Positions 12,280 to 23,600 of a stretch of 64,000 nucleotides of DNA are shown here, piece by piece. Within the stretch, counting starts at the first letter, position 1; the number at the start of each line of letters is the position of its first letter. Origin of the DNA: Ilex aquifolium (taxonomy: Eukaryota; Streptophyta; Magnoliopsida; Aquifoliales; Aquifoliaceae). The notes beneath the pieces are model-generated. The model searched no databases. It saw only the letters and a program-made list of their open reading frames with translations, and was not told the origin of the DNA. The stretch is from the NCBI GenBank assembly GCA_951799425.1, contig OX637407.1:27215691-27279690 (forward strand). Direction: 5' to 3'. Both the position numbers and the translations under genes were made by a program.

Positions 12280-12581
12280 TACATGTGTTAATCGAGCCGA
12301 ATTTTATGAGTTTGAATTCGAGTTTGTCGAGTTTGTTTTTTTAAATGAACCTAAAAGATTGTTTAAACTCGGCTTGTTTAAAACTCGAGTCGAGCCAAAA
12401 TAACTCGACTATTTTACATATAAATGGGAGCTTTGTGAGTTTAAGGCGAGTCTTTTTATGGTCGTTTTTTTAAACGAACCTAAAAAATTGTTCAAGCTCA
12501 AATAATTTAAAATACTAATCGAACTCAAACCGAATCTTATTCGAGTCGAGCCCGAGTAATTATTCTCCATTAACACCCCTA
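12280..12581. mobile_element. Degenerate hAT-like short element
   Basis: The right end, in reverse complement, reads TAGGGGTGTTAAT, and the left end is a decayed version with GTGTTAATCGAGCCGA. Internally the CTCGAGTCGAGC-type words occur in both orientations. It is related to the elements at 50656-50835 and 63066-63332. No target duplication was found. Confidence 0.6.
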
Positions 12582-14512
12582 CTGGGATTGGCCCGCGTTC
12601 TTAATGAAACATAGAGGCCCTTTTATGGGCTGCAGACTAATGAGATTGAATGGGCTTAATACATAGTGGGTCCACGATTTTATTGTATATGGATCCAACA
12701 GTAGAAATACATGGAACTCTTAGTGTCCACCTCAACCTCAAACGATCTCAAGCCCAAACCAAATGAAATCCAAATAACCTCTTCCACAAGCCCACCCAAT
12801 CACTCCATATTAAACTACTTGATGAACCCCAAAAAAAAAATAGAAACTAGCTACACAAGACACGAAAATAGATTTACATAAGAATAAATTTAAATGCAAT
12901 TCGAGATAAATAGGATACGATTTTTTTTTAATCATAATAGGATATGATATCGAAAAGTTACATCCTCATATTGTATATTTATTTTTATTTACTAAGAAAG
13001 TGAAAGTGCACATGTTTTTATTTTTAAATTTATATTATGTTATTATTTTTACAATCAATGAGTATGAATAACAAAAAACTAAAGTTTACGGGTGTAAATT
13101 AATTTTGATACTACAACGCTGTCATATTAAATGATCAAATTTCATTTCAATATACTAATTGATGCACACGTGCGTTGCACGTGGACCATTTTAAGTGTAA
13201 CCTGTAATAGTTGATATCAGAGATTTCTGTAAACTTGTTTCAATACAACAATTAGTTTCTTTTTTTTCTTCATAAATACAATTGTGTTTTGTTGATGGAA
13301 AGAATTGACATTTCAATTGAAGGGGGAAATTTGTCAAAATCCCGTTACACAAGTACAAGGCAACACAGCTCAATGCACTTGTTGACCAAAAAATATTGTA
13401 AATGCATACCAGACAAATAGTAAGAAGGCTATTCGTCCATTTATCCAGGGGGGGGGGGGGGGGAAGAAGGCTACTCGTCCATTACAAAAACACTTGTCTA
13501 AACTCATTAACCAGCGGAGATCAATAATTATATTAGTATTGTATTAACAAAGGATTGGTAGGTTCCAAATCAATGTCATTTGTTTATTTCTTGAAGAATT
13601 TTGAACTTTTACAAATGACAATCATAAGCACAATGTTTGGAACTTTTTTAAAGACTTGCCCTTCCATTTGTCAGTCTGTTATTGTACCCATAGAAACCAT
13701 TAAATCTGATGTAAAGATATTCCACAACAGCTTTTGAATGAAGTCCAGATTTTTTATGAATAAGAACAACGGCAAAAAAAAATCTTAAAAGCTGCATTGT
13801 CATATTGCTATTTTTTAAAGAACAATGAAATAGGTTTGTACTAAATGCATTTTAAATTGGTCTAATAAAAAGAGTTTAAGTGATCTAATAAATTTGAACG
13901 GAGTTGATGCTCCCACATCCATAGCATAAGTAGTTAAAGCAAGTAAACGATTTGAAATTCGAGTTATTTTACGAAATAACATTTATATGTATTGAGCTCG
14001 TAATGGTACCTCACAATTCAAAAGTCCTTGTACGGCTGAAGAATGAGCGTGTTCTTGGGCCATCGTAGAAACATAGATAGGGTCGACGACGGTACGAACA
14101 ATGAAACTTTACGACAACTTTTTCGTACACGTTCACTTGCATCAGATACACAAGTTCTCTCTGAAAACCAACAGTGACCAAGGTAAACGTTACATATAAT
14201 ACAAAAAACCAACAGCGACCAGAAAATCAATTTCTTACTAACTAAATAACATTGAACGACATGAAAACTCAGGCCAATCAGAAAAAAAAACCTCGAGAGG
14301 GGCATGTCTCAATCCAAAAGCTACAACATTGCGAAACTCAGCCCAAGATTTAAGTTCTTGTATACTATTTATATTTGGATCTAGATTAACTTGTCAAGCA
14401 ACTAACACGTGAGATTTTTAAAAAAGTATAAAATCTACAATTTTGGGAACTATTGATGAAGAGAACATATGAAGTATCTATAAATTATAACCGTGATCAC
14501 TGTCCACAAAAA
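12582..14512. other. Intergenic DNA, no gene seen
   Basis: No supportable exon. A run of 16 G at 13448-13463 is flanked on both sides by AAGAAGGCTA(T/C)TCGTCCATT-like words, so it sits between two copies of a short direct repeat. Confidence 0.5.

Positions 14513-14540
<28 letters not shown>
14513..14540. repeat. Poly-G tract (28 G)
   Basis: An uninterrupted run of G. Its true length may differ because such runs are hard to sequence. Confidence 0.9.
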
Positions 14541-14543
<3 letters not shown>

Positions 14544-14613
14544 CTCGGGAGCTACCAAAAATGAAAATGCCCATTTGGACCAAAAATTTAATTCCTAGAA
14601 TACAACATCTTTC

Positions 14614-14748
14614 ATTTTCGATTATGGACGGAGAAAATAAAACATTTTACCTGGAACCTAACACATTTACAAAGAACAAGTTGAACAAACCAAAACAAGG
14701 ATCACACATGCACGCACAAAAAGCATGAAGATTACCGTCAACATTTTG
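14614..14748. repeat. 135 bp direct repeat, copy A
   Basis: Highly similar by eye to 16014-16148, exactly 1400 bp away in the same orientation. It starts ATTTTCGATTATGGA and contains ACCTGGAACCTAACACATTT. The two copies bracket the orphan glycine-rich exon. Confidence 0.85.
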
Positions 14749-15096
14749 AATTCCTGTAAAATGTTAAATGTCATGTTTAAATCGAGCACTAGAAGATAAA
14801 GAGGATTGAAATTCTTACCTTTAATGCAAGAAAAGGTCGCGCCGATCTCCAATTTATCACTGTCGAGCACTCACTTGAAATTTCAACCTACCTTAGCAGT
14901 AATTTGGAGACTATCCACTTGCCTCTATAAAAACATTCACAGTCCAAATCAATCTCAATCTTAAGAATTAAACCCCACCAGGCAGCAGAAGATAAAAGAC
15001 GTCTTAAGTCTCCAGTTTGAAAACAATCCCGCGAACAAAACATAATAAAATCACTCTGACCACAATATTTTAGTACATAAATTGCTCAGCTAAACT

Positions 15097-15218
15097 TCAA
15101 TATGGGCGTGAACGGTTTCCACTGTGATAATGCCTATTTGGGCTGGAACCTCCACCGTCTCTATAATTATCTCTGCGTCCACCACCACCACCACCATAGC
15201 CACCTCTACCACCGCCCC
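15097..15218 (-). pseudogene. Orphan terminal exon, glycine-rich / SR-type protein
   Basis: On the minus strand a good acceptor (TTTCTGCTGCAG) at 15219-15230 precedes an exon that ends in a stop at 15097. The encoded tail is Gly/Arg-rich: RGGYGGGGGGRRDNYRD, then HYHSGNRSRPY. Such tails occur at the ends of plant RNA-binding and splicing-factor proteins. No RRM or other upstream exon was recognised between 15219 and about 17100, where intron-like DNA and a CT-rich stretch (minus strand) follow. It is therefore most likely a gene fragment; an intact gene with very short unseen exons cannot be excluded. Confidence 0.45.
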
Positions 15219-16013
15219 TGCAGCAGAAATTGTCATCAATTATGCAGCGCCTAAAATGCAAAGAATTTGCAACAGCCTCAAATAAAACGCCTCGACTCAT
15301 ACAAAGAATGAACATCCTCAACATTTACCAGCAAACATACATGAATTCAAAAACACATCATGTGTTGTAAAACAACATATCAATGAATCGTATTGCATAC
15401 AAAAACTCTTATAATATAACTACACACAAAATCCCCATCAAGTTAACAGTGATTATATTGCTGTTAAGCAGAACTATAAAACTAATGATTGAAGAGATTT
15501 AGAGGGAGTCAAGCTTGAGCTAGGTAGACAGCAACACAGAAGCAAAATCATTCAAACAATAGCCAGCAAACCTTTAACCCGAAAGAAAGAAGCACTCATA
15601 GGGCAAACGAAGTAAGAACTGAAACAACATCTCATTGAACAAAGATAGCAACTCCCAATTAATGACACACCATACAAAGCTGTGGGATGAATTAAGATCA
15701 ACAAGTAGTCGAATCCCAAAGCAAAGACAATAGTTTCAATAAAATATACTGCATAGTATATGCTTGGTAAACCCTAGCACAAATCCTGATCATCTATTAT
15801 CAATCTCTATATTGCATATTTTGGAAAAGCTAATAAACTATACATTCAAACAACATGAATAGGCCTCAAGTTACTGCAACCACCAGTCAAAAGGGAGAGC
15901 ACTTTCACGTTGCAAGACTAAACAATCACTCATGTGACCCTCGCCCATAACAGGGTAAGCATGCAGACACATAAAGAAGAGAAGGGTGTATGCATGACAA
16001 CAAACATGCACAC

Positions 16014-16148
16014 ATTTTCGATTATGGAAGGAGAAAATAAAACATTTTACCTGGAACCTAACACATTTTCAAAGAACAAGCTGAACAAACCAAAGCAAGG
16101 ATCACACATGCACTCACAGAAAGTAAAAAGATTACCGTCAGCATTTTG
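16014..16148. repeat. 135 bp direct repeat, copy B
   Basis: Partner of 14614-14748, with only scattered substitutions by eye. Sequence similarity stops at both edges. Confidence 0.85.
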
Positions 16149-16559
16149 TTGTGTAGGCAACTGACATGTTAAAACAAGTTCTTGGTTTGTAAGTGCCTAC
16201 AAAAACATTTTAAATGGCCCTACCATCATTATATACATCACATTCAGATTCCGAACATCACAACCAAAGAATCAAGCATGTTTAATTACTATGTACATCA
16301 CATTCAGATTAAGAAAAATAGGAGAAAATATAGAAATCAAAAAAATAAGAGAAATAAAAAAATATAGCCACCCTTCAGCAGTGCATATCTAACATAGAAA
16401 TCAGAGAAAATCAAAGATAAACGAATTAAAATAATCTGAAAAATCTAAAATCTAATTAAACCTAATCAGAGATTGAACCAAACATAGACAATTCAAAAAA
16501 ATCAGAAAAATGTAACACCTAATTTCAACATAGAACATAGATCAACACAGAAAATCAGA

Positions 16560-17010
16560 GAAGAGAAAGCACCAGATCAAGATCTGTGAATTCGCGAGAG
16601 AGAGAGAGAGAAAAGAGAGGAAAAGTCGGAGATAGTTCAAATCTATAATGGGTAACTGATTTTTGTAGTTGAATACATGTACTTGGGGAGAGAGAGACTG
16701 AGAGGGGGACGGTGAAGGGGGGTCCATGACGGTGTGAGAGAGAAACTGAGAGAGGGATGGTGAAGGGGGGTGGTGTGCTATTCTGTGTCTGTGAAAATGC
16801 AGGGAAGAAAAGACATAGAGAGACAGAGAGGGGAAGATGAAGAGAAGGGGCTGTGAATTTGCAAGAGAGAGAAAGAGAGAGAAAAGAGGGAGACAAAAGT
16901 CAGAGAGAGGAGCCAATAACTGCTGAGAGAAGTAGTAGAGCCAAGGTCTGTGAATTTGAGAGAGGAAATATGGAGAGAAAGAGAGAGAGGAGGGAGAGAA
17001 AGTAGGAATA
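16560..17010. repeat. GA-rich imperfect tandem repeats
   Basis: Purine-rich on + with several related units: TGTGAATT(C/T)G followed by GAGA runs at about 16585, 16853 and 16948, and two GGTGAAGGGGGG units near 16705 and 16760. The long Ser/Leu/Pro-rich frames on the minus strand arise from the CT bias and are not genes. It could be the 5' UTR or promoter remnant of the glycine-rich gene fragment. Confidence 0.6.
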
Positions 17011-17049
17011 CAGGGAGACGTGAACGACTTAGAAAAGTTAATGGGAAAC

Positions 17050-17540
17050 AATTAAGTTTAGAGAATATGGATGATATAGTTGTGATGTTAGAGGATAAAA
17101 TTAGAAAAAAAATATTTTTCACATATGCTGGCTTTTTAAAGTAATATAATTATTTTGGTTGCTTAAGAAATAAAAATATTTTTGAAATATTTTAAAAACA
17201 TAATAAAAATAAATAAAAAATTGAGGATTTATTTCTAAAAATTTTCAAAATATTAGTCAAAATATGCTGAAATATCTTAAAAATATTAGTAGATATATCA
17301 CAAAATAATTTAAAATATTATAAAATACCTTAAAATATTAAAATTTTGATCCGATTACCAATTTATTTACTTAAAGATAAAAACATTTCAATAATTTTAA
17401 ATATTTTAAAAATAAAAATTGACATGTCAGGCTGGGACGGACAGAGGGCTAAATGACGACTAAATGTTTGCCTACGTGTGCTTCTTGTGTGGGTCCAAGA
17501 GGCTTTCAAGTGTCAAGGCTAACACACACACACACACACG
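17050..17540. other. AT-rich spacer upstream of AMP deaminase
   Basis: Very AT-rich without exons to about 17420. An (AC)n microsatellite lies at about 17521-17539, just before the putative TATA box. Confidence 0.6.
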
Positions 17541-17546
17541 AGCACC

Positions 17547-17556
17547 TATATATATA
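17547..17556 (+). promoter_or_regulatory. Putative TATA box of AMP deaminase
   Basis: A TATATATATA run about 70 bp upstream of the ATG at 17623. The adjacent (AC)n repeat could alter promoter spacing. Confidence 0.45.
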
Positions 17557-17622
17557 CTATATATTATCATCAAGCGACCTGATCACAATAAACCCCCAAA
17601 ACCCAGAACAAGCACCAAACCC

Positions 17623-20600
17623 ATGGACTCATCATCATCATCAGTATCGGCTCTGCAATTCGCATTGGCGGCACTATTCGGAGCCTCGGTTATGGCTCTC
17701 TCAGCTTTCTATGTCCACAAACGCAGCGTCGACCAAGTCCTCGACCGCCTCATCAAGCTCCGCCGCAAGTCCCCTCCTCCCGTCGAGGATCGCTTCTTCA
17801 TTTCCGATGACGATGCCGAGGACGAGCAACACGACACAGACGTTCTCGCTTATGGTGGAGAGAGAAACGAGAGTGGTGATAGGGAGTATATGTGGAGGGA
17901 TGGTGTGTTTACTTCATTGGATGAAGATAGTGTGATGAATGGCTATAGAATTTCGTGTTCGATGCCGAATGTTTGTTCATCGAGTGGGTGGATGAATGAC
18001 GAGGCGAATACGGATAGGCGAATGAGTTTTGGAGCTAATCAGGCTTTGTCGAATTCTTTGAATAATCTCAGTTTGATCTCTTCGAATCTACAGCCTCTTC
18101 GAACTGATCAAAGAGATGGTACGTGTTCGGTTTGGTTGTTTATTTATCTATGCTTCGACAATGCAATCATTCTCTTCAGTTGTGATCTTTGTATTGTTCT
18201 TGAAGAAAAAAAAAATAATCTGTGCCATTAGCATCTTAAGAATTGTCATCACGTTGGTTTTTCACATGACTTTTGTTTTAACTAATTGAATTTAACCTTA
18301 GTGACATACGACCGTGGAGACCTGGTAAAAACTTATGCAATTTTTGGAGTTTCTAAGCGTCGCTTGGTATGTCACATGACTCGCAACATTTGCTCTCACT
18401 CGATATTGTGGTAATGCGGAAACAGAAGGAATCTTGTAGGAATATAACCTCTTCATGTAATCAATATGATACAGACATAAAATCAACGATGCTTATACCT
18501 ATCAGATTATATAGTACTTATTGTTTGCAAGTGCAAAAGCTCAGAAACATTTATTTAAAAATCTAATCATTGCATATAAGCATGGCTCTATTAATTCTTC
18601 TTCTCTTCTGTTTTTCCTTCTTCTGTTTTTGTTTGTTTTTGGGGATATATTAGAAATAAATGCACCACATATGTTGAATAACATGTTGTCTAAGTTCGGC
18701 AAAAGAGATTGACACAGGGACGATTTTTCTTCCTGCTTAAGATGGTGTAATCGACCTCTGTTTAGTTTAATTAATTTCATAACCCCACATCACATTTCTT
18801 CCACCCCCGTGTCACACGAACCTGACATCAAATTAGCTCAATAAACTTTATAAAGTTTGTATGCGCTATTTGGAGTCAGCTGAGGGTAAGTTTTGATATC
18901 AACTTCTTTTTGTAGCCATTTGTTTCAGCTTGGAACTAATTATATGTTGGTTCTGATTCATAGGCACAGGAATCAGACAAAAAATATAATGTGGGACCTG
19001 ACTTGAAGAGAGAAGAGAGAAGAGAGAAGAGAGAAGAGAGAAAGCCTTCCATAATTCTGATCAATCATTTTAACACTTTAAACCTGGATGTAGGTGGTTG
19101 TATGATGGTAATAGATGTGGACTGTAACCATAGAAAGGAGGGCTACAGCTGCCTATTTTAGGAGGATTAGTTCTGTTTAACTTCATACTTCAACATTCCA
19201 CACTTATTCTAAGATATAGGGTGGATATGTGATCCTGATGGATTGCTTCATTTAAATCAAAATTAATGGATATTATAGTTTTTATGAAATTGTCCGCAAC
19301 CATCTTTCAATGCCCAAAATACTAATACTCTTGGGATGGCAATTAGAATGACATTAAATCACGTTTATTCATTACCTACATCATGCCAAATATTCTATGG
19401 ATACATGTTAGGATGATCACAATTTTGCCTTGACATAGAAATGGTTAAAAGCAAAAAAAATCAATCCTATAAGTAATCAGATCTTACCCTTTGTCCTCAT
19501 ATTTTTTTGGATCTACATCTTCAACTTGTTAAATCAATGTTCAATTTTTTTTTTTGGTTCTTGTGCAGCAAAGGATCAGTATGGTGATAATTCTGGTTCT
19601 AAGATGCGTGTGGAGTCTGGTGGTAGGCTAATGACTCCAAGATCCTTGGGTGGTTATGCGTTTGAAAGTGCGGGGGATTCTGATGAGGAAGGAACCGAAT
19701 TTGAAATGGGAGACGAGTTCCTTTTCACCGATGAGAACATAAATTTTTCAGCTGAACATGAAAAAGTAAGCCAATGCATGGTTCTCTTCTCTTTGATAAT
19801 TAATATGTTTAAATCTCGTACATGATATAATTAGTACTCGAAGTTTTCCATCTCATTTGTTGAACTTAGGATAGATTATAGAGCTATACAAATGGGAGAC
19901 AGAGATGCTATTGGTTTTAGACACTGATGCAGGTCTTCCGACTATGGCCTTGAGAGAGAGATATAAATTAGAAGAATTATCTGGCCATGATACTAATGTA
20001 AAGTTCTTCATCTGTCTGGATGAGTCATGATTCATGACAATGTTGAGACTTGAGACATAACGATGAATACATGTGTTTTCTGGATTGATTGTCTATATAT
20101 ATTTGAAATCTTTAATTAGGCAGTTTTGTTGAGTCCCCAGTTAAAAGGCATGAAAAGAGAAATAATTTTACTGCCCCATAAATTATTTGATTGGATCTAA
20201 CTTTTAATATTATTGGAAATTGATTCTTTCTAGCTATCTTTTATGTCTTGTTATTTCTTATGCTAGTTTTGTTGCTTCCGAAATGGTAGAAAGAAGTACC
20301 ACGGAGATTCTCTTCAGCCCTTCGTAAGTTTTTTGATGCTTTGTTGCAGGATATCAATTCAAGCATCCATAATCCATCCAATGTCCCATCAAAAGCTGAT
20401 AATGTGAACCACATGCAAGTTCAAAGATGCACAGCAATTGCAAACAAAGAAAATGTCAGTGTAGACCATGGCGATGGAAAGATAAATACAGGATCAGTGC
20501 ACGTTATCGGGAATGATCCCATTTTTGCCAGCAGTACTGTACCTTTGACAATTTCAGTCCACGGTATTCTCAACTTCCTGGTCCTAAAGAGTATTGGTCG

Positions 20601-23600
20601 ATACTTCTTTCTTGCATTTTTGCCTCCCAGTGTTTAAAGATTTAGGTCGTTTGGATCAATTATTAAATTGATAGCACATTGGTGGCCTGCTGCTATGGTA
20701 CATCTCCTGTCAATACCATAATTTTCTCATGCTCAAGGTGGCAAGTTTTTCCGTTTGATCAGTTGTTTAATTGTTGGCCTAAATTGTGCGTGCTTGTCTT
20801 AGTTATGTTGTCTCATTATAATGCTTAATATTTAATTCCATTTCTATTCCCTGTGAAAATTATTGAATTCAGAGTCAACAAACATCGAAGATGAACAAGT
20901 GCTGAAGATGATCCGTGAGTGTTTAGATCTGCGGGAGAAATATGTTTTCCGTGAAAAAGTTGCTCCATGGATGCAGGAAACCGGGGGAAAGTCTAACACT
21001 TCAAATGTCAACAGTGATCCATTTCGCTTTGTGCCTGTTGAAACAACCTCTGTGAGTTGCCTGATACTCGTTGATATCTGTATGTGGTCTGAGGATTGGT
21101 TTCGTGTATTTGCATTGCAAAGCTTTCAAGTGAAACCATCCCTTTATTGCTCAGGCATCTTTTACTGATTTGTTTCTTCATTTTGCAAGCAGCACTGCTT
21201 TAGGATGGAAGATGGAGTTGTACACATCTATGCAAGTGAAAAAGGTAAATTCTGCAAACCAAGAAGAGTCCATTGCTGTAGAGCTAGGTTAAAGAGTATA
21301 CTGTTCCCTTGGATTATTTAGTTTGCTCTTTATAGAATGTTCAAGCATTCTGTTGATTTTGGTTTTATTCTTTTAGATACTGAAGATCTTTTCCCTGTTG
21401 CAAGTTCAACAACTTTTTTTACGGATATGCATCACATCCTTAAAGCAATCTCCATTGGAAATGTTCGTTCTGTGTGTCATCTCCGACTAAGATTTCTTGA
21501 GGAGGTATTGTTCTTCTTACATCGTTCTTGAGACCTGCGATGATCATATTTTTTCACCTGCATTTCTGACTTGATATAAAATATTACACAGAAATTCCGC
21601 CTTCATCTGTTAGTACATGCAGATCGAGAGTTTTTAGCTCAGAAAAGTGCACCCCACCGTGATTTCTACAACATTAGAAAAGTTGATACCCATGTGCATC
21701 ATTCTGCTTGTATGAACCAGAAGCAACTTCTTCGCTTCATTAAGTCAAAATTAAGAAATGAGCCAGATGAGGTACAATATGTTTTTCTTGCTAGTTCTAT
21801 TGCCCTGTTTCTTTCAGTTGAACACTGTTTCGGACAGATTTTTATTATTATATTTTTGTAAAGTTCACGCTCCTTAATTGTGCTCTTGACTTACTTTCTG
21901 CAGGTTGTCATATTCCGTGATGGGCAGTATCTTACGCTTAAGGAAGTCTTTCAGAGTTTGGACTTAACAGGGTGTGCTCAAATTATGTTCCTTCCATCTT
22001 TTTCTTCGGAGATTAGAAGTGGAGATTCTCATAATAAGCAATTGCATTGCAGGTATGATCTTAATGTTGATTTGTTGGATGTGCATGCTGATAAGAGTAC
22101 CTTTCATCGATTTGACAAGTTCAACCTGAAGTATAATCCTTGTGGCCAGAGCAGGCTGAGAGAAATCTTTTTAAAGCAGGACAATCTCATCCAAGGTCTG
22201 TTGCGTGATGAAATCAAATATAACATCTCACAATTGATTTTATCCTTTAGACTCTGATAAGTTGCATGACAGTTAAGAGAGTATCAATTTACTATTTTAT
22301 TTGATTTGATCCATTGGTTATCATATAAGCATATCATATTATCAAGCTGATTGACAAAGATGCTTGCTAACTAGGAATCTGCATTCTGCTACTTGACTAA
22401 ACCCATCTGTTTTATTGTATAGATGTTCTAGAAAACAAAGGTCATGACAGAGAAATTATTTATTGGTTTTGATTAATTGAGATTTACATTTCAGGTCGTT
22501 ATATAGCAGAAGTGACAAAGCAGGTTTTATTAGATCTCGAAGCAAGTAAATACCAGGTGTGGCCATTTATTGTCTTTCAAACTTTATTTGGAGGAGATAT
22601 ATGTTCTTTGGAAAAGGACAAGAGACAATTTCTCTTCCTTGTGGATAGAAGGTGAAGGTCAACAAACGCTTCAGTATCAAATATTTGATTGAGAAGCAGC
22701 AAGTAATGCAAGTTAACTTATTCATTATTTGTGGAAGGGTCCCCTGGCAAGGACCATCTCCAAATATACATGGTTCTTCAAATTCAAATTACATTAAAGT
22801 TTCTCACTAAATGAGGTAACGTGACACCTCGCAGTGGATATTAATGATCATTGACAAAAAAGCTTTTTGAGTAACTGGAGGCTTCTGCAGAGCAATTCTT
22901 CTTCTTGATCAACTAGAGTTTAGCATGCAGTGGTTGTTTGATGCATAAATTTTCCTCACAATTGGGGATTAGAAGTGTTTATACTTGTCAATTGGGGAAC
23001 AATTATAGGAGTGTACATCACGTTAAACTTGAGATTTGTCTGGTTCATGTTATCATCAGATCCAAATTATGTTTGTGGGTACTGGGCTAAGAGAGTTCCA
23101 GATTGCATTAAAAAATTTAGGAGCAAAATCTTAATTGTAAGCCAGATTGAAAATTATGAAGCAACTTCTCTCATACTTTTGTTTAAAAAATACTCGAGAA
23201 AAAAATCACAACACCATACTTCCATAATTCCTATTAGTTCTTGGATGCGGTCTAAGAATATTAAGGATAGCTTAAAAATTTCATAGTTGTGGTCTTTGGG
23301 CTTGGTCTGATGGACTTGATTTTGTGTCCTATCAATCATGATAGGTGTAAGTTGCTTGAATTAATGGAAATTAACATTTTAGACCAAGAAAAATCCTTCA
23401 CACCTTGAAATTTGCCTGAAGTTGTTCCTTTTTTTTTTCCCACTTCATTCTGGTTTTCTGAATACACTGTCTATAATTGAGAATGCCTAATTTTTTTGAT
23501 TCTGAATTTGCCTAAGGTGGTCCCAATCTGGCATTTTGAGATTTGTTGTTAAACTGATGAAATTGTGTATTTTTCCTTTGGGTGAAAGACATGCAGAATC

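Noticed and set aside
13448..13463. Functional G-tract element
   Set aside because: Isolated homopolymer runs here and at 14513-14540 and 34638-34659 are better explained by slippage or sequencing effects.
16542..17122. Ser/Leu/Pro-rich proteins up to 169 aa on the minus strand
   Set aside because: Low-complexity translation of CT-rich tandem repeats; three overlapping frames are open simultaneously.
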